This document shows, piece by piece, positions 44,290-53,626 of a DNA stretch of 64,000 nt. Each line of letters begins with the position of its first letter. The first letter of the stretch is position 1. The position numbers and the translations under genes were made by a program. Source of the DNA: Flavobacteriaceae bacterium (GTDB taxonomy: Bacteria > Bacteroidota > Bacteroidia > Flavobacteriales > Flavobacteriaceae); NCBI GenBank assembly GCA_030830005.1, contig JAURNV010000016.1, positions 21,539 to 85,538 on the forward strand. The letters are read 5' to 3'. Under the pieces are notes generated by a model. It saw only the letters and a list, made by a program, of their open reading frames with translations. It ran no database searches and had not been told where the DNA came from.

Positions 44290-46743
44290 TTATAAGATAT
44301 AGCGTAATGCCAACTTTACACTTCTTCCAGGGGCTGAAATACCGGAAGCAAATTCCCTATAATGTGTATCCCATATATTGAAAATTCCCCCCGAAAAGGA
44401 TGTCCTTTTGTTAAAAGGATAAGAAAATTGCAAATCCCAACGATGCCAAGCAGGTGAGCCTGCAAAAGTCCCGTCGTTTAATAATGGTGTTTCTTCCAAT
44501 CCGTCTTCGTCCCATGGGCTATACCGCTCAGGTGACTTAGCCTGCGCGTGATGCCACTGTAGCGACACTTCGCCCTTTGGGAGGTTCCAGCGGAGTTTTT
44601 GATTAACAAAAAGTGGGCTTATAGAGGGCAAATTACCGCTTGTTTCATTTCCATAGCCTCTGGTTAGCGTAACCGCAGCGCGATATGCTATTTTGGGGGT
44701 AATCTGCCACTTTCCTTGACCACTAAAGCCATAAACACGAACGGTTCCTACATTGATATTAGCAATGGTGCTTACCTCTTCCCCTGAGTACATAATTGTA
44801 GACGAGTCCATGGTTGATCCATCAAACTTAATCTTGTAGGGTCCACGAGCGATATAATTCTGTACAATGGCATAATACCCATTAAATTCAACAAAAGACC
44901 CATCGCTCCATTTTTTGTCTAGACCAACATCGGCGCTGTAAATAGATTCAGGCTTTAGCCATAAGTTAGGAACGCTTAATTTACCATTATTTTCACGTGT
45001 TTTCCCCAAATCGTCAATATTTGGAGCCCTAAATCCTGTTGAAAGTAATGCCTTTAGTTGCCACGTTGGGCTTGGTTTATAACTGTACCCAATAGTGCCA
45101 TTTGAAGATTGATATTTTTGATAAGCCCTTGCCAAACGAGCGTCTATAAGTGCTTGTTCTGTCCAGGCGGCATCAAGTTCTGTAATAGTATGGCGAGCAC
45201 CAAGGGTCAATGTGCTTTTTGGGGTTAGGTCATGGCGATAATCCACATAAGTAGCAAAGGTTGTATATGTGCTTTTATCGCTAGGATAACGCGTAGGAAT
45301 TGGCGTTTTTTCTTGTAATCCCGCTATTATATTCCCTTGAAGTATTAACTCCTGAGCATACGCTTCAGAATGTACGCCGTTTTGGGCAAATTCAAGCCCG
45401 TATGAAAAATTTTTTCCTTCTTTTGTTTTTGTCTTAAAGTCTGCATTAAGACTAAACACTGTCAATTTTTCTATTTGTGTTTCTCGAGAAAGGCTAGAGA
45501 ACTTACGTTGAATTCTAGACTCTTCCAACAGCTGCAACGCAGCAATAATTTTCCCTGAATAGAGCCAAGAACGCTTGCCAAAAAAACTGATTTGAGGTGA
45601 AAAAAGTAATCTTTTTTGGGGGCCGTACTCCCAACGTGCAAACCGTAATGTGTTGTCCTTTGTTTCGGTAAGTTTATCAAAACGAGGGATATTCCCTGAC
45701 TTAGAGCCTTGAATGTTGACTGAATATTTTATTCCATTAGTCGTGTGATACACCCATTTTTGAAGAAGGTCAACTTGCTCATAGCCAGAATTCCTTTGTG
45801 AATCTTCATTGTTGTTTTTAGAAGGTAAGGGGTGATATTGAGTATTCGAGTTTTGAGAGTATGTAAATACCTTACCCCAGTTGTCGTATCCGTGAACGCG
45901 GCGTGCCCCCATGATGATGTCTCCAAAACGAGAATAAGAAATTTGCTGTAGCACTGCCCATTTGGGGGCGCTATATTCCATCGACATCGTCTGTTTTGAT
46001 GTGTTTTGAGTAAATGTGTAAGATGATGCCCCTGAAATAGTTACTTTTTTTTCTTGGTTTATAAGTGGTGTTTTTGTGTAAAAGTGGATTACTCCGCCCA
46101 AAGCATCAGAACCATATCCAACAGACGAAGGACCAAAAACAACTTCAGCCCTACTAAGGCTAAAAGGATCAACACTGATTGCATTATGTAGATGCCCGGA
46201 ACGAAAAATAGCATTGTTTAGTCGAACGCCATCTACAACCAAGAGAACTCGGTTGGCTTCAAATCCGCGTAACACCGGGCTTCCGCCGCCACCCTGAGAT
46301 TGTTGCACCCGTACTCCTGGAACTTCGCGAAGTAATGCTGTGGTGTTTTCTGGTTGGTATTTTTCTATTTGTTTTGAAGTTATAACCCCTATTTGCTGGG
46401 CTAAACGTTGTTTTTTTTCTGTTGATCGAGAAACGGAAAGCACTATTTCGCCAAGCTGTTCGGCGTCTGGTGTCATCCAAATAACCTGTTGTTGCTTAAT
46501 TTTTTTCTTAGCAACCCTCTGAGGGCTATAGCCCATATGTGTAAATGATAGTATCGCATTATGAGAGAAAATTTCAAGTTGTGCTTCCCCATTAAGATCA
46601 GTTGTAGTATAAAGGTCGTTTTCTTTGTCTAAAATGACAACACCCGCAAGTACTTCTTGAGTAAGAGCCTCCTTAATCACTATTGTTTGGGCATTCCCCC
46701 AATAAAGAGTAAAAAGCAGAATGCTACGTATTAAATACTTCAT
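44290..46743 (-). CDS. TonB-dependent outer-membrane receptor
   Basis: An 817-residue receptor: signal peptide (1-18, ending GNAQ), a carboxypeptidase-regulatory-like domain (~19-95), a plug (~110-235; IEKYQPENTTALLREVPGVRVQQ, VLRGFEANRVLLVVDGVRLNNA) and a 22-strand-type barrel ending LRYIL. The plug resembles the hemoglobin/transferrin/lactoferrin receptor family (also HmuR-like), so heme or iron uptake is possible, but no FRAP/NPNL-type heme motif was identified. The start lies 20 bases inside recO; it has no obvious promoter of its own. Confidence 0.88.
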   Translation of the reverse strand: MKYLIRSILLFTLYWGNAQTIVIKEALTQEVLAGVVILDKENDLYTTTDLNGEAQLEIFSHNAILSFTHMGYSPQRVAKKKIKQQQVIWMTPDAEQLGEIVLSVSRSTEKKQRLAQQIGVITSKQIEKYQPENTTALLREVPGVRVQQSQGGGGSPVLRGFEANRVLLVVDGVRLNNAIFRSGHLHNAISVDPFSLSRAEVVFGPSSVGYGSDALGGVIHFYTKTPLINQEKKVTISGASSYTFTQNTSKQTMSMEYSAPKWAVLQQISYSRFGDIIMGARRVHGYDNWGKVFTYSQNSNTQYHPLPSKNNNEDSQRNSGYEQVDLLQKWVYHTTNGIKYSVNIQGSKSGNIPRFDKLTETKDNTLRFARWEYGPQKRLLFSPQISFFGKRSWLYSGKIIAALQLLEESRIQRKFSSLSRETQIEKLTVFSLNADFKTKTKEGKNFSYGLEFAQNGVHSEAYAQELILQGNIIAGLQEKTPIPTRYPSDKSTYTTFATYVDYRHDLTPKSTLTLGARHTITELDAAWTEQALIDARLARAYQKYQSSNGTIGYSYKPSPTWQLKALLSTGFRAPNIDDLGKTRENNGKLSVPNLWLKPESIYSADVGLDKKWSDGSFVEFNGYYAIVQNYIARGPYKIKFDGSTMDSSTIMYSGEEVSTIANINVGTVRVYGFSGQGKWQITPKIAYRAAVTLTRGYGNETSGNLPSISPLFVNQKLRWNLPKGEVSLQWHHAQAKSPERYSPWDEDGLEETPLLNDGTFAGSPAWHRWDLQFSYPFNKRTSFSGGIFNIWDTHYREFASGISAPGRSVKLALRYIL

Positions 46744-47449
46744 AAAGAATTTCTAGTGACTTTGGCTTTCGAAACGACTGAAGATGCAATTCATAGTAAC
46801 GCATGAGTAGCTCCAACAAACTTCTTCGTTGCTTGGCGGTAGCCAAAATCGTTTCCAATGTATCAAATTTCGTACCTAAAAAGGTTTTGAATAATAAAAT
46901 TTCATCGCCCGCCTCACATTTGTTATTGTTCAATTGGGTGCAAAACTGGCCGTTTTGGAGGTCAAAATAGGGGTTTTCTATGGCAGAAATATCAGGGTAA
47001 AACCCTAAATATTTTGTTAATTGAATAAGCATAAAAATATGGCCGTTAGCAACATAGCTGTGTGTTTCTATCCATGCAAGCGCATTTGACAAAAAGCTGT
47101 ACAGCGCATGATTTTGCTCTTCTTCTCTTAAAACCGATCGTAATACCTCCGCCAAAAACAAGCAAATACAGGACTTGTTAATGTCTGTTGAAATGGTCGT
47201 GTAAGGCGTGCTAATCTTGGCGGATTTGAGTACAGAAAGGCCATTGCGTTTTGGCGTTGATGCTATAATATCGAGTTGTGTAAGGGGCTGAAACATCCCC
47301 ATAGAAACGTTTTTGTTTCGTCTAGTTGATCGAACTCCTTTTACTACAAACGAACGAAGCCCAAACTCTAGGGTATAGGAGTGCAAAACAATACTCGATT
47401 CGCCGAACTTGGTAGTGTTAAGTACAATTCCTTGAATAGGTGGCTCCAT
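46724..47449 (-). CDS. recO: DNA repair protein RecO
   Basis: RecO loads RecA in the RecFOR pathway. The 241-residue protein has the OB-fold N-terminal domain (QGIVLNTTKFGESSIVLHSYTLEFGLRSFVVKGVRS) and the helical C-terminal domain with a zinc-like CTQLNNNKC stretch. It overlaps porZ by one base (TAATG) and the TonB receptor gene by 20. Confidence 0.93.
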   Translation of the reverse strand: MEPPIQGIVLNTTKFGESSIVLHSYTLEFGLRSFVVKGVRSTRRNKNVSMGMFQPLTQLDIIASTPKRNGLSVLKSAKISTPYTTISTDINKSCICLFLAEVLRSVLREEEQNHALYSFLSNALAWIETHSYVANGHIFMLIQLTKYLGFYPDISAIENPYFDLQNGQFCTQLNNNKCEAGDEILLFKTFLGTKFDTLETILATAKQRRSLLELLMRYYELHLQSFRKPKSLEILYEVFNT

Positions 47450-49728
47450 TAATTAACAATCATGACTTTTTTAACCGCGCTTTCAACCCCGTCTTTGGAA
47501 GTAATAAAAATAAGATACACTCCCGAGCGTACGCGTTGCCCTGAAAAAGATTGTACATTCCAACTGATACTGCCCCCCTGGCTAGTAGTTTCATAAACAA
47601 GGTTTCCGGCAATATCTGTGATTTTAATACGTGCATCTTGCTTTAATCCACGAATAATCAAATTCCCTGCATATCCTGGCCTTACGGGGTTAGGGAAAAC
47701 AGTTGCTTCAGATAACCCTATAGATTCCGCATAAGCATTGCCTTGAAAAACTACCATCCCTTTTAATGTTCCCAAATAAACTTTGCCAGTACTGTTGTCA
47801 ATACCAATAGTTTTTACTGAAGATGTTGGTAGTGGACTATTTTCCTTAGTAAAATGGTGTAGAATTTCTGTCCCATTTGGGCTAAGCAAAAACACACCCG
47901 ATGAAGATGTGCTAACCCATTTTTGGTTGTTTGCGTCGACTTCAATATCGGTAATAAATTGTCCGCTTAAAAGCTCGCTTAGGTTGCCTCCGTCATCAAT
48001 GATAATTGGGCGCAGTTGGGCTTCTTCTTCAAAAAACCGGTTTGGCGCATACAAAACAGCAATCCCACTTCTTGTACCAACCCAAAGTCTGTTGTCTTTG
48101 TCTAATTTAATACTGCGAACATCATCGTTAGGGAGTCCCAGATCACCTCCCAAAAAGCGCTTCATTTTAGGAGGCGATTGGGAAATGTCTACTCCAATCA
48201 ATCCGCTTCTTGACCCTCCAAAAAAAAGTATTTTGTCATTATATAATTCCATATTGGAGTATCCTGCTTCTTTAGAATAATCTAATACTACTTCTGATAA
48301 ATCATACGAAGTCCATTGGCCTGAAGGGCTTCGTTTTTTAAGCCCTTTTTTTATATAAGTCGTTAACGACCAAAGGTTTTCATTATCATCAACAAGAGCG
48401 TCTCTGACGCGAATACTAACGTAATTAGGCCCTTCAAAAGAAATGCTCTCTAATCCGCTATTGGTTTGATTCCATAAGTCTACAGGCATGCCGTCTTCTA
48501 ATACTACAATTCCCCCATGAAAGGAACAAACGTAAAATGTACCTAATTCCAATGGATGGGCAACCACGCGTACAATGCTTTCTTTTCCATAAAGCTTCTC
48601 GTTATCAATATTGTTCCATTGCCCATTATAAACATGGCTTAGTCCATGGTTTTCTAATGGATAAGGATTGTAAAATGTTTCATAATCTCCATGTGCTATC
48701 CAGAGTTCATTGGACAAGGTTTCGATATCAAAAATACTGTTAACTAATGGTCCCTGAGGGCTTACGCTCTTATCATCCAAAGCAGAATATCGAATTAACC
48801 CTTCCGAAAATGTGCCAATCCAAAGCTCGTTATTTGCTTGCAAAGCAAACGCATAATTATTCGATTTTACCCCCTCAATGTCGCTTAATGTTTGGTTTCT
48901 TGAAAAGGATTTATTTATATCATAAATGCGATTAGAAACCGTAACAACAACTCCATCTTCATGCGGCATTATACTTCTCAGCACCCCCGGAAATTTTGCT
49001 TTTTGTTCTATAGCATTGCCCAGTTGAAAAAAAGAGATTTCGTTTCCTAAATCTTTTGCGCCATACAATGTGTTGTCTTGTTCCCAAAGGGCTTTCCAAC
49101 TTCCGCTTGAGATTTCAGTCCACGTGGAGGTCATTTGTATTTGTGGGTTATTTAGGGAAGTGCTATAAAGCCCTTCTGCTGTAGCGGCGTAAAGTTGATC
49201 CTCAAAAACAAATGCTTGATAGACGGTTATTCTATTTGTCGTTGTGCCAAAATAGTACGTATCGCCAAACTCCAGTGTTGAAGGGTTGACTGCAACAATT
49301 CCAAATCCTGTTGCTAAATAGGCTGTGTCGGCACTAATTTGGATGTGATAAATCTGCTTTTGGGCAGCGGTAATGATTTCATTTCGCTCAATAGCATTGT
49401 CAAGGGTTATTTTTTTTGTAGAGAGCTCTATTTGAGCTAAAAGTCCGTTCTCATGCCCTACAATAATATAGTTTTTAAATCCTGCCAGAGAGGAAATATT
49501 GTCTCCAGAAAGGCCGTCAACAGATGTTATGGTTTCCGCAGTATCTTGTGTTGTGTCATAAACAAACAATGCGTTCTCAGCGGCAACAACAATACTTTGG
49601 TCTAAAGCCACCCCTGTGCTCGTGTTATAGTAAGAATACATGGATTCCCACTGTTTATTTTGAGCAAAAAGAATTTGGGTGCAAATTAGAGCACAATAGC
49701 AGAATACACTACGAAGAACTGGCTTCAT
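47449..49728 (-). CDS. porZ: PorZ-like T9SS beta-propeller protein
   Basis: A 759-residue exported protein: signal peptide (1-22), two beta-propellers with repeated NGL, LWIGT and LWVGTRSGIAVL blades (~30-680), and a C-terminal type A-like sandwich (VFPNPVRPGYAGNLIIRG, ITDIAGNLVYE, RSGVYLIFITS). Size and layout match PorZ of Porphyromonas gingivalis, which takes part in delivering anionic LPS to the T9SS attachment complex. The N-terminal propeller (SVDGLSGDNISSLAGFKNYIIVGHENGL) is also typical. Position next to recO agrees with my memory of other flavobacteria. Confidence 0.78.
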   Translation of the reverse strand: MKPVLRSVFCYCALICTQILFAQNKQWESMYSYYNTSTGVALDQSIVVAAENALFVYDTTQDTAETITSVDGLSGDNISSLAGFKNYIIVGHENGLLAQIELSTKKITLDNAIERNEIITAAQKQIYHIQISADTAYLATGFGIVAVNPSTLEFGDTYYFGTTTNRITVYQAFVFEDQLYAATAEGLYSTSLNNPQIQMTSTWTEISSGSWKALWEQDNTLYGAKDLGNEISFFQLGNAIEQKAKFPGVLRSIMPHEDGVVVTVSNRIYDINKSFSRNQTLSDIEGVKSNNYAFALQANNELWIGTFSEGLIRYSALDDKSVSPQGPLVNSIFDIETLSNELWIAHGDYETFYNPYPLENHGLSHVYNGQWNNIDNEKLYGKESIVRVVAHPLELGTFYVCSFHGGIVVLEDGMPVDLWNQTNSGLESISFEGPNYVSIRVRDALVDDNENLWSLTTYIKKGLKKRSPSGQWTSYDLSEVVLDYSKEAGYSNMELYNDKILFFGGSRSGLIGVDISQSPPKMKRFLGGDLGLPNDDVRSIKLDKDNRLWVGTRSGIAVLYAPNRFFEEEAQLRPIIIDDGGNLSELLSGQFITDIEVDANNQKWVSTSSSGVFLLSPNGTEILHHFTKENSPLPTSSVKTIGIDNSTGKVYLGTLKGMVVFQGNAYAESIGLSEATVFPNPVRPGYAGNLIIRGLKQDARIKITDIAGNLVYETTSQGGSISWNVQSFSGQRVRSGVYLIFITSKDGVESAVKKVMIVN

Positions 49729-49734
49729 TATTAA

Positions 49735-49772
49735 AAAAACGAAAAATACGCTGTTGTGGTATATTACACAAC
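49735..49772 (-). terminator. Possible terminator after gdhA
   Basis: On the minus strand a 6-bp stem (GTTGTG / CACAAC) with an 8-base loop spans the gdhA stop and is followed by ATTTTTCGTTTTTTT just before the porZ ATG. The stem is short, so confidence is low. Confidence 0.35.
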
Positions 49773-51107
49773 TCCTTGTGCTAACATCGCATCAGCAACT
49801 TTCACAAAGCCAGCTATATTGGCTCCTTTTTCATAGTTTATCGAACCGTCGTCTTGGGCGCCATAGGAAACACAAGCTTTGTGAATGTCTTTCATGATGT
49901 CTTGAAGGCGTTGATCTACTTCGTCGCGAGTCCAATTGTATCGCAATGAGTTTTGTGCCATTTCGAGTCCTGAAACCGCAACACCTCCTGCGTTTGATGC
50001 CTTACCTGGCGCATAAAGCACCTTGTTTGCATGAAGATGGGAAATTGCCTTGGGTGTAGAAGGCATATTTGCTCCCTCACTAATACAATAACACCCGTTA
50101 GAAACCAATGTTTTAGCATCTTTTTCGTCTAATTCGTTTTGGGTGGCACATGGCATCGCAATATCGCAGGGCACTGACCAAGGCTTTTCGCCTTTATGGA
50201 ATGTTGCTTTTGGATATTGTTTCACGTATTCGTGTATGCGTTGACGTTTTACATTTTTGAGCGTCATAACATATGCAAGTTTTTCGTCGTCTAATCCTTC
50301 AGGGTCGTGAATAAAACCGGATGAGTCCGATAGGGTAAGCACGGTAGCGCCCAATTGAATCGCTTTTTCAGCAGCGTATTGCGCCACATTTCCAGCGCCA
50401 GAAATCACTACTTTTTTACCCTCAAAACTTTCCGCTCTAGTTTGAAGCATATTTTGAGCAAAGTAAACTGCGCCATAACCAGTTGCTTCTGGGCGGATAA
50501 GTGATCCTCCCCAAGAAATTCCTTTCCCTGTCAAAACGCCTGTAAACTCATTTTTTAGCCTTTTATACTGTCCAAACATATATCCAATTTCACGCCCCCC
50601 TACGCCGATGTCTCCTGCTGGGATATCTCGGTTTGGACCAATATGACGGAACAATTCGGTCATAAAACTTTGGCAAAATCGCATGACTTCAGCATCGGAC
50701 TTGCCTTTTGGATTGAAGTCGGCGCCACCTTTTCCGCCTCCCATAGGAAGCGTGGTTAACGCATTTTTAAAAACTTGTTCAAAAGCCAAAAATTTTAGAA
50801 TGCTGAGGTTTACAGACTCGTGAAATCGAAGCCCTCCTTTGTAAGGGCCAATAGCGGAGTTCATTTCTATACGATAGCCGCGGTTTACTTGAATCTCGCC
50901 ACTATCATCAACCCAAGGCACACGAAACATCACCACGCGCTCGGGTTCAACCATTCGCATCAAAATATTTTTTCCGTGATATATGTCGTTTGCAACAATG
51001 TAAGGCAATACCGTTTGGGCTACTTCCGTTACGGCTTGCATAAACTCAGGCTCATGAGCGTTTCGGCTATTTACTTCCTCTAAAAAGCTATTGATAATTT
51101 GTTCCAT
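49764..51107 (-). CDS. gdhA: Glutamate dehydrogenase (NADP-type)
   Basis: Interconverts 2-oxoglutarate plus ammonia and glutamate. The 447-residue hexameric type shows GPYKGGLRFHESVNLSILKFLAFEQ, the substrate-site motif LPMGGGKGGADFNPKGKSD, the PAGDIGVGGREIGYMFG loop and the Rossmann motif ISGAGNVAQYAAE. The NADP preference is inferred from similarity to E. coli GdhA and is not read directly. A TAATTTCG box lies 18 bases upstream of the ATG. Confidence 0.96.
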   Translation of the reverse strand: MEQIINSFLEEVNSRNAHEPEFMQAVTEVAQTVLPYIVANDIYHGKNILMRMVEPERVVMFRVPWVDDSGEIQVNRGYRIEMNSAIGPYKGGLRFHESVNLSILKFLAFEQVFKNALTTLPMGGGKGGADFNPKGKSDAEVMRFCQSFMTELFRHIGPNRDIPAGDIGVGGREIGYMFGQYKRLKNEFTGVLTGKGISWGGSLIRPEATGYGAVYFAQNMLQTRAESFEGKKVVISGAGNVAQYAAEKAIQLGATVLTLSDSSGFIHDPEGLDDEKLAYVMTLKNVKRQRIHEYVKQYPKATFHKGEKPWSVPCDIAMPCATQNELDEKDAKTLVSNGCYCISEGANMPSTPKAISHLHANKVLYAPGKASNAGGVAVSGLEMAQNSLRYNWTRDEVDQRLQDIMKDIHKACVSYGAQDDGSINYEKGANIAGFVKVADAMLAQGVV

Positions 51108-51125
51108 GGGATTCGAATTGCTACT

Positions 51126-51133
51126 CGAAATTA
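51126..51133 (-). promoter_or_regulatory. Possible -7 element of gdhA (TTCG variant)
   Basis: The minus strand reads TAATTTCG, one base from TAnnTTTG, 18 bases before the gdhA ATG. Confidence 0.3.
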
Positions 51134-51149
51134 CACTTTATTTTAAAAA

Positions 51150-52304
51150 CTAGCCCAATGCTTGTGCTAAGTCGGAAATTAAATCTTCACTGTCCTCAAT
51201 ACCAACGCTTAGGCGAATAAGCCCATCGGTAACCCCTGTTTTTTCACGTATTTCTTTTGGGATTGATGCATGGGTCATACTAGCAGGGTGTCCCGCAAGG
51301 CTTTCCACGCCTCCAAGTGATTCTGCAAGTGTAAATATCTTAAGGGCTGAAACAATAGCAACGGCTTTATCCAAGCTATTGTCTTTGTGTACAAAAGAAA
51401 TCATCCCTCCAAAATCATCCATCTGGGCTTTTGCGACTTCGTGGTTTGGATGGGTTTCAAAGCCAGGCCAATACACCTTTTCAACATCAGGATGCGATGT
51501 TAAATATTCTGCAACTGCTCGTCCGTTTTCACTATGTCGTTGCATTCGAACATGCAATGTTTTGATTCCGCGTAATACCAAAAATGCATCCATGGGCCCT
51601 GGTACACTACCGCTAGAGTTTTGAATAAATGCCAACCTTTCAACAAGGGCAGTGTCGTTAAGCGCCAACGCGCCCAAAACGACATCACTGTGTCCGCCAA
51701 GGTACTTTGTTGCCGAATGCATTACAATGTCTGCGCCGAGTTCTAAAGGGCGTTGCAAATAGGGCGAGGCGAAAGTATTGTCAACCGCTAACAATACGTT
51801 GTTTGCCTTAGCAATTAAGGACATTGCCTTAATGTCAATGATTTGCATTAGTGGGTTGGTTGGTGTTTCCACCCAAAGCAATTTGGTGTTTGCATTTACG
51901 TGCTTTTTCACTTCGTCTATGTCTCCCATAGGAACAAAATGAAAGGTAATCCCATAGGCTGCAAATACTTTGGTAAAAATACGATACGTCCCCCCATATA
52001 AATCGTTAGTTGAGATGACTTCGTCTCCAGGCTGTAAAAGTTTAATTACTGTATCAATTGCTGCCATGCCTGAAGCAAAAGCAAGTGCATAATTGCCGGA
52101 CTCTATACTTGCCAGAGATGCTTGAAGGGCCGTGCGGGTAGGGTTATGTGACCTACTGTATTCGTAGCCGAGGTGTTCGCCAGGCTTTGCTTGTGCATAG
52201 GTTGACGTAAAATAAACAGGAGGCATCACGGCGCCATAAGCTTTATCGGGATGTTGACCGCCGTGTATGGTTCTAGAATTGAATTTAAGTTTTTTAGGCG
52301 CCAT
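51150..52304 (-). CDS. Cystathionine gamma-synthase/lyase family PLP enzyme
   Basis: A 384-residue member of the Cys/Met-metabolism PLP family. Marks are RTIHGGQHPDKAYGAVMPPVYFTSTYAQ, YSRSHNPTRTALQ, the VETPTNPLMQIIDI loop, the PLP Lys200 in HSATKYLGGHSD and the C-terminal SLGGVESLAGHPASMTHASIP. Whether it is a synthase (MetB) or a lyase cannot be decided from sequence alone. The ATG at 52304 follows an exact -7 box; the ORF track starts upstream of it. Confidence 0.92.
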   Translation of the reverse strand: MAPKKLKFNSRTIHGGQHPDKAYGAVMPPVYFTSTYAQAKPGEHLGYEYSRSHNPTRTALQASLASIESGNYALAFASGMAAIDTVIKLLQPGDEVISTNDLYGGTYRIFTKVFAAYGITFHFVPMGDIDEVKKHVNANTKLLWVETPTNPLMQIIDIKAMSLIAKANNVLLAVDNTFASPYLQRPLELGADIVMHSATKYLGGHSDVVLGALALNDTALVERLAFIQNSSGSVPGPMDAFLVLRGIKTLHVRMQRHSENGRAVAEYLTSHPDVEKVYWPGFETHPNHEVAKAQMDDFGGMISFVHKDNSLDKAVAIVSALKIFTLAESLGGVESLAGHPASMTHASIPKEIREKTGVTDGLIRLSVGIEDSEDLISDLAQALG

Positions 52305-52318
52305 GGCTTTCTTTTTGG

Positions 52319-52326
52319 CAAATGTA
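52319..52326 (-). promoter_or_regulatory. -7 promoter element of the MetB-like gene
   Basis: The minus strand reads TACATTTG, an exact TAnnTTTG match, 14 bases before the ATG at 52304. Confidence 0.52.
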
Positions 52327-52383
52327 TTTAAGTTTACCAAAAACACCTCGAATTCCCAATAATTTCCTAAACTTTGCAACACT

Positions 52384-52740
52384 ATGGAAAATACATTTCT
52401 TTACCTATCAACTTGTTCTACTTGTATTCGTATCATTAAGGAGTTGGGTATTGAAGGTGCGCATTTTTTACAGGACGTAAAGCAAAAAAAGGTGACCTCT
52501 CAACAATTAGCTTTCTTATATGAGGCCACAAAAAGCTACGAGGCGTTAATTAATAAGCGTGGTCGTGTGTTTGCTCAACTCAAAAACCAAGGCGCTGGGT
52601 TTACCGAAGAGGTTTATAAGCATTTGTTAAAAACGGAATATAGTTGTTTAAAGCGACCTATTCTTATTTGGAATAATGAGGTGTGCCTAGGCAATGCAAA
52701 GAAAACCGTAACAGAAATGCATAAAGCCATCTATGAATAA
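52384..52740 (+). CDS. ArsC/Spx-family thioredoxin-fold protein
   Basis: A 118-residue protein of the ArsC-like family. A C-x-x-C lies at the start (Cys11, Cys14 in TCSTCIRI) and the middle holds LINKRGRVFAQL, where arsenate reductases have the N-K/T-R region; RPILIWNNEVCLGN follows, as in the Spx/ArsC fold. It may be a YffB/Spx-like reductase rather than a true arsenate reductase. The element TAAACTTTG (one base longer than consensus) ends 7 bases before the ATG. The gene overlaps the EamA transporter gene by 8 bases. Confidence 0.82.
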   Translation: MENTFLYLSTCSTCIRIIKELGIEGAHFLQDVKQKKVTSQQLAFLYEATKSYEALINKRGRVFAQLKNQGAGFTEEVYKHLLKTEYSCLKRPILIWNNEVCLGNAKKTVTEMHKAIYE

Positions 52741-53626
52741 ACGCAGCTTAGCTTTACTGGCCGCTCTTGGTGCCACTACCATTTATGGGCTTAATCATAC
52801 CATTGCCAAAGAAGTGATGCCCACTTATATTCAAGGGTTTGGTTTTATTCAGGTACGCTTATTGGGCGCTACATTGCTGTTTTGGCTGGTAAGTTTCTTT
52901 TTGCCCTCTCAGCGCATAGATACTGCTGATTGGGGGCGTATGCTTTTTTGTGCTTTTTTGGGCATGGGCATTAATATGTTGAGCTTTTTTAAAGGATTAG
53001 AGCTTTCGACACCTATCAACAGTTCGGTACTTATTACCATGACGCCCATCTTAGTTTTTGTTTTTTCTGCGGTGCTTATAAAAGAAAAGCTGTTGCTCCC
53101 CCGAATAATTGGCGTCGTTTTGGGATTATTAGGGGCTCTAGTGCTGATTTTGTTTGGAAATGAAGTTAGAGCTGACGCACCCAACATACCGCTAGGAAAT
53201 CTACTTTTTATGCTAAATACTGCGGCTTTTGGGCTGTATTTAATTTTGGTTAAGCCATTATCTGCAAAATACAATGCTATACACCTGCTCAAATGGCTGT
53301 TTTTGTTTGGGTTAGTGATGTCACTCCCCATTACTTATAAGGAGTTTAATGCGGTCCTGTGGGCACGCCTCCCTTTTGATGCTATTTGGCGGTTTGGCTT
53401 TGTGGTGGTGGGAACGACATTCTTGACGTATTTGTTGAACGTCTATGCGCTTAAGCAGTTAAAGGCCAGTACTATTGGTGTTTTTACCTATTTGCAGCCC
53501 CTTGTTGGCATCGGGTACACTATTGCGGTTGGGGCTGATGCGTTTACCTCAACAAAGGCGCTTGCCTCTGTCGTTGTGTTGGCAGGCGTTTATTTGGTGA
53601 CCAAACGGTATGAGACAAGGGATTAG
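52733..53626 (+). CDS. EamA family (DMT) transporter
   Basis: A 297-residue inner-membrane protein with ten hydrophobic helices in two EamA repeats (LAALGATTIYGLNHTIAKEVMP and, in the second half, LLFMLNTAAFGLYLILVKPL). Drug/metabolite transporters of this type usually export amino acids, nucleotides or other small molecules; the substrate is unknown. It ends in a 4-base tail-to-tail overlap with the sugar transferase gene. Confidence 0.92.
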   Translation: MNKRSLALLAALGATTIYGLNHTIAKEVMPTYIQGFGFIQVRLLGATLLFWLVSFFLPSQRIDTADWGRMLFCAFLGMGINMLSFFKGLELSTPINSSVLITMTPILVFVFSAVLIKEKLLLPRIIGVVLGLLGALVLILFGNEVRADAPNIPLGNLLFMLNTAAFGLYLILVKPLSAKYNAIHLLKWLFLFGLVMSLPITYKEFNAVLWARLPFDAIWRFGFVVVGTTFLTYLLNVYALKQLKASTIGVFTYLQPLVGIGYTIAVGADAFTSTKALASVVVLAGVYLVTKRYETRD

